A stretch of DNA of 64,000 nt from CAYUTA01 sp964447605 (GTDB lineage: Bacteria > Bacillota > Clostridia > Christensenellales > CAG-138). Position numbers and translations under genes: made by a program. This document shows, in pieces, positions 1 through 8,569 of the stretch; positions within the stretch are counted from its first letter, which is position 1; every line of letters begins with the position of its first letter. The notes under the pieces were generated by a model that saw only the letters and a program-made list of their open reading frames with translations, ran no database searches and was not told the DNA's origin. Location of the stretch: NCBI GenBank assembly GCA_964447605.1, contig CAYUTA010000009.1, positions 1 to 64,000 on the forward strand, written 5' to 3'.

Positions 1-43
1 CCTTGACCACCATTCCTCATTTTTAGGGTTGACTTTTAATAGT

Positions 44-84
44 TAATCTTTCCTTATGATTTTTTTGATTAGACGGAAAGATTA
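44..84. repeat. Long inverted repeat in AT-rich gap
   Basis: Arms TAATCTTTCC (44-53) and GGAAAGATTA (75-84) are perfectly complementary around a 21-base AT-rich loop. It lies in the 247 bases before the murF stop, which hold no gene that I can see. It could be a weak bidirectional transcript end or a protein site; the role is unknown. Confidence 0.4.
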
Positions 85-134
85 CGATTTCGTTACAGAT
101 TTTTCAGTTTTTTGATGCATCGATGAAAGAAACG

Positions 135-184
135 AAAAAAAAGCGCCCACGCCTCGTTCCGGATCGTCTGCCATTCGGGCGCGC
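135..184 (-). terminator. Terminator after ddl-murF
   Basis: Read on the minus strand, GCGCCC (177-182) pairs with GGGCGC (143-148) across a long structured loop, and the 3' arm is followed by eight T (135-142). It sits about 65 bases beyond the murF stop, so it most likely ends the ddl-murF transcript. Confidence 0.65.
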
Positions 185-247
185 ATCAAAAAAATAACGT
201 TTTAATCGTGTGAAACGGTCGACCAGCCGCAATCGGCACGGCGTTTT

Positions 248-1594
248 CTATGCGTCCCTGAGCAATTGCACGACGCGGTCAAGCCGCATGCCGCGCGACG
301 CTTTCACAAGAACGGTATCTCCCTTACACAGCAGATACGGCAGGATCTCCGCAAGCGAATCGACGGTTTCAAAGTAGCGTGCCCGGCGCGGCGCAAGCGC
401 CAGCGCGCCCATAAACATCTGCTCGCTGCTCGGCCCAACACATATGATCAGGTCTATTCCGTGCATGGCCGCATACATGCCGACCACCTCGTGATATTCA
501 TCGGTCTGATCGCCCAGCTCCAGCATATCGCCAAGGATGCATACGCGCCGCCCATCCACCCGCTCAAGCACGTCGATGGCCGCCATAACGGAGTTGGGAT
601 TGGCGTTGTAGGAATCGTCCAGAATGGTATACCGCCCGCTTTTCAACATGCTCATGCGGCCCTGCGGCGGCACATACGCTTCCACGCCCGCGGCAAGTCC
701 GCGCAGGTCCATGCCAAGCGCAAGCCCCGTGGCAATGGCCGCAAGGGCGTTGAGCACCGAGTGTCTCCCGGGCGACGGCACGTGCATGCGCACCGACCGC
801 ACGCCATGGCGGGCGGTAAACGTCATGCCCTCAAGGCCACAATCCCGCACATCCACCGCGCGCAGCTCGCAGGTTTCACCAAAGCCCACGCGCATGGCGT
901 TTGGAATTTGAACAAGCATATCGTCGTCGCCGTTGACGATGATCTTTCCGTCCGGGCGCATATGCTCGAGCATCTCCATCTTACCCTTGAGAATCCCCTC
1001 GCGTGAACCGAAAAACTCAATGTGCGCCACGCCGATATTGGTAAACAGGCAGATTGTCGGCTCCGCCATGCGGCTGAGGCGCTCAATTTCGCCAAAATGA
1101 TTGGTTCCCATCTCAACGATAGCGGCCGCATGCTCCTTGTCAAAGCGGAACAGGGTCAGCGGCACGCCCGTCTGGTTGTTCTCGCTGCCAACGGTTTTTA
1201 CGATGCATAGATGCGCGCCGAGCACTGCGGCGAGCATTTCCTTGGTGGAGGTTTTTCCAACGCTGCCGGTCACGCCGACGACGGGGAAGGAAAATTTGCG
1301 CCGGTATGCCAGCGCGATATCCTGCAGGGCGTCGAGCGCATTTTCGACCTGAATATACGATCCGTCGGTAAGCGGATGCTGCGAAACCACGCAGAGCGCG
1401 CCGTTTTTACGCGCTGTTCCGATGAAAGCGTGCCCGTCGAAGCGCTCGCCGATGACCGGAACGTACAGCGCGCCGGGACGCGCTCTGCGGCTGTCTATGA
1501 CAATATCGCAAACCGCGGTATTCAACAGCGCCGCATCGCCGTGAAACACGCCGCTGCAGGCGGAACAGATCTCGCTCAACGTATAAGGAATCAT
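248..1594 (-). CDS. murF: UDP-N-acetylmuramoyl-tripeptide--D-alanyl-D-alanine ligase
   Basis: MurF joins D-Ala-D-Ala to the UDP-MurNAc-tripeptide in the cytoplasm, the last step of the nucleotide-linked peptidoglycan precursor. The 448-residue length is normal for the family. The Mur-ligase P-loop GVTGSVGKTSTKE lies near residues 107-119, followed by the ENNQTGVPLT segment that reads the substrate, and DDSYNANPNS near 325 marks the C-terminal domain. The ATG overlaps the ddl stop by four bases (1591-1594), so the gene is translationally coupled to the enzyme that makes its D-Ala-D-Ala substrate. A terminator follows. The identification is secure from motifs and context. Confidence 0.97.
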   Translation of the reverse strand: MIPYTLSEICSACSGVFHGDAALLNTAVCDIVIDSRRARPGALYVPVIGERFDGHAFIGTARKNGALCVVSQHPLTDGSYIQVENALDALQDIALAYRRKFSFPVVGVTGSVGKTSTKEMLAAVLGAHLCIVKTVGSENNQTGVPLTLFRFDKEHAAAIVEMGTNHFGEIERLSRMAEPTICLFTNIGVAHIEFFGSREGILKGKMEMLEHMRPDGKIIVNGDDDMLVQIPNAMRVGFGETCELRAVDVRDCGLEGMTFTARHGVRSVRMHVPSPGRHSVLNALAAIATGLALGMDLRGLAAGVEAYVPPQGRMSMLKSGRYTILDDSYNANPNSVMAAIDVLERVDGRRVCILGDMLELGDQTDEYHEVVGMYAAMHGIDLIICVGPSSEQMFMGALALAPRRARYFETVDSLAEILPYLLCKGDTVLVKASRGMRLDRVVQLLRDA

Positions 1595-2634
1595 CGGCGG
1601 CTATATCTTTCCAGCGAAAGGGAAACGATACGCTCGCACAGTTCAGGGTATGCAAGCCCTGCGGCGGCGGCCTCCTGCGGAAGCAGGCTTGTAGGCGTCA
1701 TGCCGGGCAGGGTGTTGGCCTCCAGGCAATATGCCTCGCCGGATTCGCTCAACAGAAAATCAACGCGCGCATACACGTCCAGCTGCAGCGCATGAAACGC
1801 GCGCAGCGCAAGCCGCTGGATACGCCGCGTCGTTTCCGCGTCAATGCGGGCGGGCGTAATCTCCTCCGTCCAGCCGGCCTGATATTTATGCTGATAATCA
1901 TAGAAACTGTATTTTGGAATGATCTCGATCAGCGGCAGCGCCTCATCCCCAAGGATGCCGGCGGAAAGCTCCTTGCCCGAAATAAATTCCTCCACGAGCA
2001 CCACGTCCTCGTAGCAAAACGCCTCGGAGAGCGCCGCATCAAGCTCCGCAGAATCATGCGCGATAGAAATGCCGATGCTCGACCCGCCGCAACAGGGTTT
2101 GACGACGCAGGGCAGCGGCAGCCCGCTCCAATCAATCTCGTCTCCACGGCGGTACAGCGCGCCCTTTGGCGTACGTACGCCCGCCGCGTCGAGCAGTCCC
2201 TTGCTGACAAATTTATCCATCGCCAGCGCGCAGCCAAAGGACGGACTGCCCGTGTAGCGCACGCCGCAAAGGTCAAACAGGGCCTGCAGCGTTCCATTTT
2301 CACCGCAATCCCCATGCAGCGCAAGGTAAACCAGATCGGAAGCGCGGCAAAGCTCGATTACACCGGAGCCGATCGCTTCGGAAAAACCGGTTTTCCTGCG
2401 CGCGCGCACTGCGTCAAGATCCGGCGCCAGTTCCGGCACCGTGTATGCCGCAAGCTCTCCGGTTTCCGAAAAAATGTCGGTAATCGGCTCGGGCAGTGAT
2501 GCAACCCCAAAAAACAGATCGACCAGAATTGCGCGATGCCCCCTGCCGCAGAGCGCATTAACCACCTTCGCGCCCGTTGAAAGCGAAACGTCACGCTCTG
2601 GAGAAAGCCCGCCCGCCAATACTACGATATTCAT
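1591..2634 (-). CDS. ddl: D-alanine--D-alanine ligase
   Basis: Ddl makes the D-Ala-D-Ala dipeptide using ATP. The protein has 347 residues and the ATP-grasp layout: the N-terminal VVLAGGLSPERDVS start typical of Ddl, the glycine-rich GGSSIGIS nucleotide loop in the middle, and the C-terminal LEANTLPGMTPTSLLP segment that binds metal and substrate. The start gives the canonical Ddl N-terminus, although no good ribosome site lies close to it; the nearest purine run (AGGAAAGG) is about 20 bases upstream. It is the first gene of a ddl-murF pair with a four-base overlap. Confidence 0.96.
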   Translation of the reverse strand: MNIVVLAGGLSPERDVSLSTGAKVVNALCGRGHRAILVDLFFGVASLPEPITDIFSETGELAAYTVPELAPDLDAVRARRKTGFSEAIGSGVIELCRASDLVYLALHGDCGENGTLQALFDLCGVRYTGSPSFGCALAMDKFVSKGLLDAAGVRTPKGALYRRGDEIDWSGLPLPCVVKPCCGGSSIGISIAHDSAELDAALSEAFCYEDVVLVEEFISGKELSAGILGDEALPLIEIIPKYSFYDYQHKYQAGWTEEITPARIDAETTRRIQRLALRAFHALQLDVYARVDFLLSESGEAYCLEANTLPGMTPTSLLPQEAAAAGLAYPELCERIVSLSLERYSRR

Positions 2635-2683
2635 GAATAATACCCGTACGCTGCCTTTCCTGATTCAAGACTTTATCTTAAAA

Positions 2684-2712
2684 CTTATATCACGAATCGT
2701 GTATTATTACAA
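2684..2712 (-). promoter_or_regulatory. ddl-murF promoter with palindrome in the spacer
   Basis: Minus-strand hexamers TTGTAA (2707-2712) and TATAAG (2684-2689) are 17 bases apart. The spacer holds a perfect palindrome CACGA-A-TCGTG (2691-2701), a plausible repressor site between the two polymerase contacts. The transcript would carry a leader of roughly 45 bases before the ddl ATG. Confidence 0.5.
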
Positions 2713-2756
2713 ATCTTTTTTTCAGATTTTCCATATAATTCCATCATGCGCTATAG

Positions 2757-2762
2757 TATACT
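2757..2762 (+). promoter_or_regulatory. -10 hexamer abutting the start codon (leaderless candidate)
   Basis: TATACT ends six bases before the ATG at 2769 and no Shine-Dalgarno sequence is present. Transcription would begin at or next to the start codon. A second -10-like TATAAT lies at 2734-2739. No good -35 is visible for either. Confidence 0.45.
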
Positions 2763-2768
2763 GATAGT

Positions 2769-4661
2769 ATGAGAAATATTGCCAAACGCCTTCTTGAATA
2801 TACGCTTACCGCCGCGCTGGCGCTTGCCGCGCTCGGCTGCACCCCGCGGCAAGCGCCGCTCACCGGTATCGCCACCCCGCAGGCCGCCGTTACGGGCGCC
2901 CCGGTATTGATTACGCCTCAACCGCTTCCGGCTACGGCGCATACCGACGTTCGCTTTTCAGATATGCGCTATGAGCGGCCCGATACCGAGGCGATTGCGC
3001 ACGCGCTGGATTCGCTGACGGAGGGAATCGGCCGCGGCGAACCGGCGGAGCGGTTGGTGGCCGACTATGCAAAAATCAAGGCGCGGTATGATGCGGCCGA
3101 TTCGCAGACGTCGCTGGCATATCTGCTGTATGCATTCGATGTCACCGACATGCGCTATGAGCAGGAGTATGCGCTGCTGCAGTCCGCGCTGACCGCGCTC
3201 GATCTGGCCATGACGGACGTGACCATCGCGCTGTGCGAATCCTCTGACAACGCCAGACAGCTGCTGGCGAACGCCTATGGCGAGGAATATCTGGATGCGG
3301 TCTATGCCGGCAAGTCGCTCAACAGCGATACGGTCCAGGCGCTCATGGACGCCGATCAGACGCTTGTGAGCGAATATGACCGCCTGATGGCCACGTTTGC
3401 GCTCAGCGACGGCGGCAGGGAGTGGACGATGGACGACATCCGTTCCGACGGCTCGCTCAGCACGCGCGAATTCTATCGTCTCTACGACGCGTACTGCGCC
3501 GCACTCAACACCAAAGCCGGGGCTATCTACGCGCGCCTGCTCGCCGTGCGCAGCGAGATCGCCGAAAAGCTAGGCTATGGCAGCTATGCCGCCTACCGAT
3601 ACGACTGCTATGATCGGGATTACACCGTGACCGACGCAAAGACGCTGCATGCGGCGGTCAAGAAACATATTGTGCCGGTATTCGTATCCGCAAACGGCGC
3701 TCAGAGCGCCAATTCGGAAGCGTTCGCCCCGCAGGAACCGGAGCCGACCGGACTGGCCGCAGAGTGGCGGGAATTTCTACGCATTCTGCTCAATGAGCAG
3801 CACGATCAGAAGGACGACATCTTCGATCTGTATGAGCTGAGCCTGGCCGCGTATGATCTGGACGATTATCTTGGCGCGCTCTCCGCCGCCACGCTTGATT
3901 TTTCCCCAAGCCTGCACGAGGCGCTCAGCTTTATGCTGCGCAACAACCTTTATAATTTTTCCGTCAGCCCCAAAAAAATGGCCGGAAGCTTTACAACCTA
4001 TATTTCCCAATACAACGCGCCGTTCATCTTTACGCAATGGAACAACAACGCCATGAGCATCGACACCGTGCTGCATGAGCTGGGTCACTTTACCAACTAT
4101 TACCACAATCCTTCCACAGGCTGGAGCCAGAGCGGCAGCCTCGACCTGGCCGAAGTGGATTCACAGGCGCTGCAGCTGCTTATGATGCCCTACTACCCGC
4201 AGCTTTATGGCCAGGAGCTTGCGTATGCGGCGGAATACTCGCTGCTGCTCGACTGCATGTACGCGCTGATAACAGGCTGCATGGAGGATGAATTCCAGCA
4301 ATCGGTCTACGCCAAGCCCGGCATGCCGCTTGCCGACATGAACGCGCTGTATCTGCGTCTTGCCAAAGAATACGGGCTGGCCGACCTGTACGGGTACACG
4401 GGCACGGAATGGGCGCTTGTACCGCACACGTTTCAGTCGCCGATGTACTACATCAGCTACGCGGCAAGCATGGTGCCCGCGTTGGAGCTGTGGCGGCTGT
4501 CGCTGACGAACTCGGCGCAGGCGCGTACGGCATACCTTAAAATTCTTGATCGTGCATCCTATGCAAGCTTTCGTGATACGCTTACCCAAAACGGCCTTCC
4601 CGATGTGTTTGACGAAACCACGATTGCAAACATTGCCACGCTGCTTGACGAACAGATCTGA
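2769..4661 (+). CDS. M3-family-like zinc metallopeptidase lipoprotein
   Basis: This is a 630-residue exported protein. A signal peptide ends in a lipobox (LAALGC, Cys 24), so it should be a lipid-anchored surface protein. The zinc site HELGH is at about residues 436-440. A downstream DLAEVDSQ segment supplies the likely third ligand Glu, as in oligoendopeptidase F and thimet (M3) peptidases. The central region is largely helical, as expected for the family. Family knowledge suggests cleavage of short peptides outside the membrane; the exact substrate is not predictable. The start has no ribosome site but a -10 hexamer six bases upstream. The kinase-like gene follows after 47 bases and is probably cotranscribed. 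Confidence 0.85.
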   Translation: MRNIAKRLLEYTLTAALALAALGCTPRQAPLTGIATPQAAVTGAPVLITPQPLPATAHTDVRFSDMRYERPDTEAIAHALDSLTEGIGRGEPAERLVADYAKIKARYDAADSQTSLAYLLYAFDVTDMRYEQEYALLQSALTALDLAMTDVTIALCESSDNARQLLANAYGEEYLDAVYAGKSLNSDTVQALMDADQTLVSEYDRLMATFALSDGGREWTMDDIRSDGSLSTREFYRLYDAYCAALNTKAGAIYARLLAVRSEIAEKLGYGSYAAYRYDCYDRDYTVTDAKTLHAAVKKHIVPVFVSANGAQSANSEAFAPQEPEPTGLAAEWREFLRILLNEQHDQKDDIFDLYELSLAAYDLDDYLGALSAATLDFSPSLHEALSFMLRNNLYNFSVSPKKMAGSFTTYISQYNAPFIFTQWNNNAMSIDTVLHELGHFTNYYHNPSTGWSQSGSLDLAEVDSQALQLLMMPYYPQLYGQELAYAAEYSLLLDCMYALITGCMEDEFQQSVYAKPGMPLADMNALYLRLAKEYGLADLYGYTGTEWALVPHTFQSPMYYISYAASMVPALELWRLSLTNSAQARTAYLKILDRASYASFRDTLTQNGLPDVFDETTIANIATLLDEQI

Positions 4662-4708
4662 ACGCCCAAACGGCGGTATATCGGTCTTAAAAGCAAGAAG
4701 GAGACGCT

Positions 4709-5785
4709 ATGGAAAGCTATCATCCGCATGATGAAAATCCGGGGACCGGCGGCCGCTGCATCCCGCTGCCGGAGGGGACAAGCCTGCGGCGGCGGTATAC
4801 GGTGCGCCGGGTCACAGGCTATGACGATTGCAGCATCATCTACGACGGATTTGATTTTAAGGCGCGCCAGCCGGTGTCCGTCCTCGAGTTTTTCCCGCAG
4901 CGGCTTGCCATGCGCGCGCTGTCGCCCGGCACTGTGTCGCCGCTTAACCGCGACGCAGGCGCGCTGTTTTTCCTTGGCTCCGAGGCGTTTTTAACCCAGT
5001 ACAGCGCATTGACGCAGGCCATTGGCAGCCCGAACATCATCTCCGTTTTCGATGCGTTCTTTGAAAACGGAACCGCCTACGCCGTCACCGAACAGGCCGA
5101 GGGCCTTACGCTGTCTCAATACCTGCGTATGCGGGAGCGCACCCTGACACAGGGCGAGCTTGCGTACATTGCCAACGCGCTTTCCGATGCGCTGCTCGTC
5201 GTCCATTCGCTCAACATGCTCCACCATGATATTACCGCCGAACATATTCTGCTCTGCACGGACGGTACGGTCAAGCTCATCGGCTTCTGCGCCGCGCATG
5301 AAACGGTGCGCCGGGGGCGCGACGTTGTTATGCGCGAGCCGTTTGAAGATATCCGCACGCTTGGCAAAACGCTCTGTCAGGCGTTTACCGGCATGGTCGT
5401 TTCCAGCGGTTCGCCGCTGCGCCGCGCCGATGTTTCCGGCGCGCTGCGCCCGATGTTCGAGCGAATGCTGTCCGACAACGCCGCGCTGCGCTTTTCATCG
5501 GTTTTTGATCTGCGCTATGCCGTGGGCAGCCTGGACGTTATGCCTGAACGGCCGAACGTTACCGCCGCACAGATCGAGGACTTCCGCTCGGCGCAGCGCA
5601 TTGCCGTCGCACAGGCGGAGCAGCGCCGCCGGCAGGCTATGCAACCGGAGGCCGTTAAAACGTCCGTCAGGCAACCGCAGCCGCCCGGCCGTTCAAAAAC
5701 ACGTCTTCTGGCATTTGGCACCGGCGCGCTGCTGATCGCTCTGATCACAGTCCTGATCGTCTTTTTGATTACAAAGTCGGCCTGA
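4709..5785 (+). CDS. Membrane-anchored protein kinase-like protein, probable pseudokinase
   Basis: A 358-residue Ser/Thr-kinase-fold protein whose C-terminal hydrophobic segment (about 333-355) anchors a cytoplasmic domain. The fold is recognisable from the N-lobe pattern ending EFFP (60-63) and from the catalytic-loop and DFG-loop regions, but the catalytic residues are gone. The N-lobe lysine position of VAIKEFFP reads VSVLEFFP (Leu 59). The catalytic loop reads LHHDITAEH, with the HRD Asp kept (164) but the Asn replaced by His 169. DFG reads GFC (Gly 182, Cys 184). The glycine-rich loop is also poor. I infer a regulatory or scaffolding pseudokinase rather than an active enzyme. AAGGAG lies just upstream of the ATG. 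No partner gene is obvious except the preceding surface peptidase. Confidence 0.75.
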   Translation: MESYHPHDENPGTGGRCIPLPEGTSLRRRYTVRRVTGYDDCSIIYDGFDFKARQPVSVLEFFPQRLAMRALSPGTVSPLNRDAGALFFLGSEAFLTQYSALTQAIGSPNIISVFDAFFENGTAYAVTEQAEGLTLSQYLRMRERTLTQGELAYIANALSDALLVVHSLNMLHHDITAEHILLCTDGTVKLIGFCAAHETVRRGRDVVMREPFEDIRTLGKTLCQAFTGMVVSSGSPLRRADVSGALRPMFERMLSDNAALRFSSVFDLRYAVGSLDVMPERPNVTAAQIEDFRSAQRIAVAQAEQRRRQAMQPEAVKTSVRQPQPPGRSKTRLLAFGTGALLIALITVLIVFLITKSA

Positions 5786-5813
5786 GCGGCTGGACAAATC
5801 ACGGCCAAGGCGC

Positions 5814-5838
5814 CCGGCGGATACCGCGCCGGATTTTG
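5814..5838 (+). terminator. Terminator between convergent genes
   Basis: CCGGCG (5814-5819) pairs with CGCCGG (5827-5832) over a seven-base loop, followed by ATTTTG. It lies 29 bases after the kinase-like gene, which converges with the minus-strand gene ending at 5863. Confidence 0.55.
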
Positions 5839-5862
5839 ATTGGAACGGGCCTGCGTATATCG

Positions 5863-6108
5863 TCAATCCCCCGCATAACCGTCCGCAGGATATGCCGCAT
5901 CGTCCTCTGCCGGCGTGTCTCCAAAGGCACGGTCATAGCGTGCGCGCGCCGCGGCAAGCGCATGCAACGCCTCCCTTGTAAGCGGCGTTTGTTCCGTTCC
6001 AAGGCAGGCGGCGCAGGTTTGAAAGCAGTTTGGGCAAATGCAGCGCGAAAACAGCCCCTTTTCATCCTGCACCATGTATTCGCCGCATTTTTGACAGGTA
6101 CAGCGCAT
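5863..6108 (-). CDS. Small zinc-ribbon protein
   Basis: An 81-residue protein with three closely spaced cysteine pairs: CTCQKC, CICPNC and CAAC. These form one or two treble-clef or zinc-ribbon knuckles, while the C-terminal half is a plain helix and an acidic tail. I chose the ATG at 6108 because AAGGAGG sits six bases upstream; a longer frame reaching 6195 would start inside a repeated intergenic sequence. The format resembles flagellar or sporulation-associated TIGR-type zinc-finger proteins, but I do not recognise the family and assign no function. It converges with the kinase-like gene. Confidence 0.7.
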   Translation of the reverse strand: MRCTCQKCGEYMVQDEKGLFSRCICPNCFQTCAACLGTEQTPLTREALHALAAARARYDRAFGDTPAEDDAAYPADGYAGD

Positions 6109-6122
6109 CAAAACCTCCTTGC

Positions 6123-6206
6123 GCATACCGGATAAAGCCAAACCATGGTTTGGGCGCGTAAACTGCGCCGGAGCCGAGTTGTCCTCAGTCGGCATACCGA
6201 CCGGTA
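6123..6206 (-). repeat. Intergenic repeat family R2, copy 1
   Basis: Read on the minus strand this segment matches 25987-26082 (plus strand) over about 80 bases with a few mismatches and one small gap. Shared blocks include GGACAAC, GGCGCAGTTTACGCG and CCGGTATGC. The copy ends directly at the ribosome site of the downstream zinc-ribbon gene. It is not coding in either orientation. Confidence 0.7.
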
Positions 6207-6314
6207 CGCCTTCTTCGCCCGTCTTGCTCCACCGTTATGACGGGGGCCCTATCCGGCGCGCCCGTTTACAGATTGGAAATGCCCCGCATCCACGATTCCG
6301 GCATCATTGACGGC

Positions 6315-6346
6315 AATAAAATCAGGCCACGGTGAAGCGGCCTGAT
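6315..6346 (-). terminator. Terminator after the CD1247-like gene
   Basis: On the minus strand ATCAGGCC (complement of 6339-6346) pairs with GGCCTGAT (complement of 6321-6328) and is followed by TTTATT. It lies 25 bases after the stop of the pepP-efp downstream gene, closing that operon. Confidence 0.8.
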
Positions 6347-6370
6347 GGAAAACAGCGGTCGGAGTTGCTT

Positions 6371-6772
6371 TTATTCCTCTTCGCAGCCGCAGTCACAACC
6401 GCACGACGAAATCTCAAGCTCGATGGATTCGTTGCAATTTGGGCAGATCATGCCGCCCTCGCCGTCGAGCATATCCTCGTCAAAATAGATCGTCTCGCCG
6501 CAGCCGGGGCATTCAAGTTCCACAAAATCGTCGTCGTCAAAGAGGTCGTCCTCATCATCCAGGCATTCCTCAATGCTGTCGATCTCGTCATACACCTCGT
6601 CGATGCAGTCGGAGAGGTCGTCGAGCGTTTCGGACTGTTCCTCAAGTTCCTCGGCAATCGCGCCAAGCGCGTCAATGATGCCCTTAAGCAGCTTGCCGTT
6701 GGGGTCCTTTTCAATCTCCATGCCGTCGGCAAGGCCGTCAAGGTACGCAACTTTTTCGGAAATATAACTCAT
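6371..6772 (-). CDS. CD1247 N-terminal-domain protein with C-terminal zinc ribbon
   Basis: A 133-residue acidic protein. The N-terminal half (about 1-80) is a predicted coiled coil starting VAYLDGLADG, which resembles the family named after Clostridioides difficile CD1247. It is followed by a very acidic linker and then a zinc ribbon with CPGC and CPNC near residues 88-115, ending in a Cys-rich tail CGCDCGC. AAAGGAG sits just before the ATG. It follows pepP and efp on the same strand, an arrangement I recall for this family in Clostridia, and is closed by a terminator. The molecular role is unknown. Confidence 0.75.
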   Translation of the reverse strand: MSYISEKVAYLDGLADGMEIEKDPNGKLLKGIIDALGAIAEELEEQSETLDDLSDCIDEVYDEIDSIEECLDDEDDLFDDDDFVELECPGCGETIYFDEDMLDGEGGMICPNCNESIELEISSCGCDCGCEEE

Positions 6773-6854
6773 GGGTATACTCCTTTCGTAATCACAAGTG
6801 TACTGCTATCAGTATGTGTTTGGAAGCGCGGGAATATGCCGCGGCGGATTGCGT

Positions 6855-7412
6855 TTACGCGCGCTCCATGTACTCGCCCGTGCGCGTATCCACACGGATG
6901 CGGTCGCCCTCGTTGACGAACAGCGGCACGTTGATCTTATAGCCGGTTTCAAGCGTTGCCGGTTTGGTCGTGCCGGTAGCCGTGTCGCCCTTAAAGCCCG
7001 GCTCCGTCTCGGTAACCGTCAGTTCGACAAAGTTCGGCGCTTCCACGGAGAACGGCGCTTCCTTAAAGAACCGGACCTTTACGTTTTCGTTTTCTACAAT
7101 ATAATTGATTGCATCCTCAACCTGATCGTGGTTGAGCGGCAGTTGCTCGTAGGTTTCCACGTCCATAAAGTAATACAGTTCGCCGTCGCTGTAAAGGTAC
7201 TGCATCTCCTTGGTCTCTATGTGCGCCCTGGGGTACTTGTCCGTGGGCGAGAAGGTGCGCTCAAGCACCGCGCCCGTCATCACGTTTTTAAGCCGCGTAC
7301 GCACAAACGCCGCGCCCTTGCCCGGCTTCACGTGCTGAAAGTCCGCGATCGTCCAGACCTGACCATCAATCTCTACCGTAACGCCCTTGCGAAAATCGCC
7401 TGCCATAATCAT
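6855..7412 (-). CDS. efp: Elongation factor P
   Basis: EF-P binds ribosomes stalled on polyproline and promotes peptide bond formation. The 185-residue length and the three-domain layout are standard. The tip loop reads KPGKGAAFVR, with the conserved lysine that many Bacillota modify. The C-terminal segment VPLFVNEGDRIRVDTRTGEYMERA is the family signature. GGAGG lies nine bases upstream of ATG 7412; an in-frame ATG at 7406 is an alternative start. It lies 44 bases after pepP, a common pairing that fits a shared transcript. Confidence 0.97.
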   Translation of the reverse strand: MIMAGDFRKGVTVEIDGQVWTIADFQHVKPGKGAAFVRTRLKNVMTGAVLERTFSPTDKYPRAHIETKEMQYLYSDGELYYFMDVETYEQLPLNHDQVEDAINYIVENENVKVRFFKEAPFSVEAPNFVELTVTETEPGFKGDTATGTTKPATLETGYKINVPLFVNEGDRIRVDTRTGEYMERA

Positions 7413-7456
7413 AGTGGTTTTCCTCCATCTTCCGTTTCACTGACATGTATGTTGCA

Positions 7457-8527
7457 TCAAATAAACAGCAAGTCCTTTGCTGACGATACCAAGTTGATAC
7501 AGCCGCTTTCAGTTACAACGACGCAGTCTTCGATGCGCACGCCGCCTCTGCCCTCCAGATAAATTCCTGGCTCGACCGTAACCGTCATGCCTGCCTCAAG
7601 CACATCCGCGCTCTCCCGGCCCGCGCGTGGCGGCTCATGGATCTCCAGCCCGAACCCGTGGCCGAGGCCATGGCCAAAACAGTCGCCATAGCCCTGCGCG
7701 GCGATATAATCGCGCGCCACCGCATCGAGCCAGCCGCCCGTGATGCCGGCATGCAGCGCGTCCAGGCACCTGTTTTGCGCTTCCAGCGTGATATCGTAGA
7801 TTTTAACCAGTTCGTCGTCAATGCGGCCGACCCCGAACGTGCGCGTCATGTCCGAATGGTATCCGTCCACCACGCAGCCAAAATCAACAACGACCAGATC
7901 GCCTTTTTGCAGCCGCCGCTCGCCCGGTATGGCGTGGCACATTGCCCCGTTTGGCCCGGAGCCAACAATTGGGTCAAACGACGGGGCCTCGCTGCCAAGC
8001 GACGCGCAGATATAATTGAGCCTGGCCGCCACCTCGCGCTCGGTCATGCCCGGCTTTGTCTCCTCCAGCAGTCGCGCATATGCTTTGTCGGCAAGGGCCT
8101 GCGCCTTTTGCAGGCTTGCGACCTCCTCCGGCGACTTCATCCTGCGCGGCCCGTTGACCTGACTGCCAAACGCCGTCCAGGCGACGGGAAATGCCGAAAG
8201 TTCGTCAAAAGCGCCCACCGTGAGAGCCTGCTCCTCATATCCACACCGTTTGCAGCCGGAAAGCGCAAGCTGCTCGCGCAGCGCCTCAAGTTGTTTTTCG
8301 TGCTGATTGACCTCAAGGACCCCGGCGCAGCCCCGCACCTGCTCGCGCGCCTGGATCGCATAACGGAAATCCGTGATGAGACGGCAATCGTCCGGCGTGA
8401 GCAGCACAAAGCACTCGTCGCTGGTGAAGCCCGTATAATAGCAGATGCCGACGCCGCCCGTCAAAAGCACGCCGTCAAGCCCCGCCTCGCGCATTGCATT
8501 GCGCAGTTTTTTCTGCCGATCTTCCAT
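7457..8527 (-). CDS. pepP: Xaa-Pro aminopeptidase (M24 family)
   Basis: A cytoplasmic aminopeptidase of 356 residues that removes N-terminal residues next to proline. The N-terminal creatinase-like domain is followed by the pita-bread M24 domain with the two-metal site: VVDFGCVVDGYHSDMTRT supplies the two Asp, GHGLGHGFGLEIHE supplies the His, and TVEPGIY and RIEDCVVV supply the two Glu. Length and order are typical. It is followed by efp, and the DUF1846 gene upstream on the same strand ends 42 bases before it. It may help to recycle proline peptides; that link to EF-P is only by proximity. Confidence 0.92.
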   Translation of the reverse strand: MEDRQKKLRNAMREAGLDGVLLTGGVGICYYTGFTSDECFVLLTPDDCRLITDFRYAIQAREQVRGCAGVLEVNQHEKQLEALREQLALSGCKRCGYEEQALTVGAFDELSAFPVAWTAFGSQVNGPRRMKSPEEVASLQKAQALADKAYARLLEETKPGMTEREVAARLNYICASLGSEAPSFDPIVGSGPNGAMCHAIPGERRLQKGDLVVVDFGCVVDGYHSDMTRTFGVGRIDDELVKIYDITLEAQNRCLDALHAGITGGWLDAVARDYIAAQGYGDCFGHGLGHGFGLEIHEPPRAGRESADVLEAGMTVTVEPGIYLEGRGGVRIEDCVVVTESGCINLVSSAKDLLFI

Positions 8528-8569
8528 ATCTTTCTGTATCCTACCATAAACAGCCGGGTCTTAACAAGC

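Noticed and set aside
6109..6195. 29-residue N-terminal extension of the zinc-ribbon gene
   Set aside because: It lies inside repeat R2, and an excellent AAGGAGG site supports the internal ATG at 6108.
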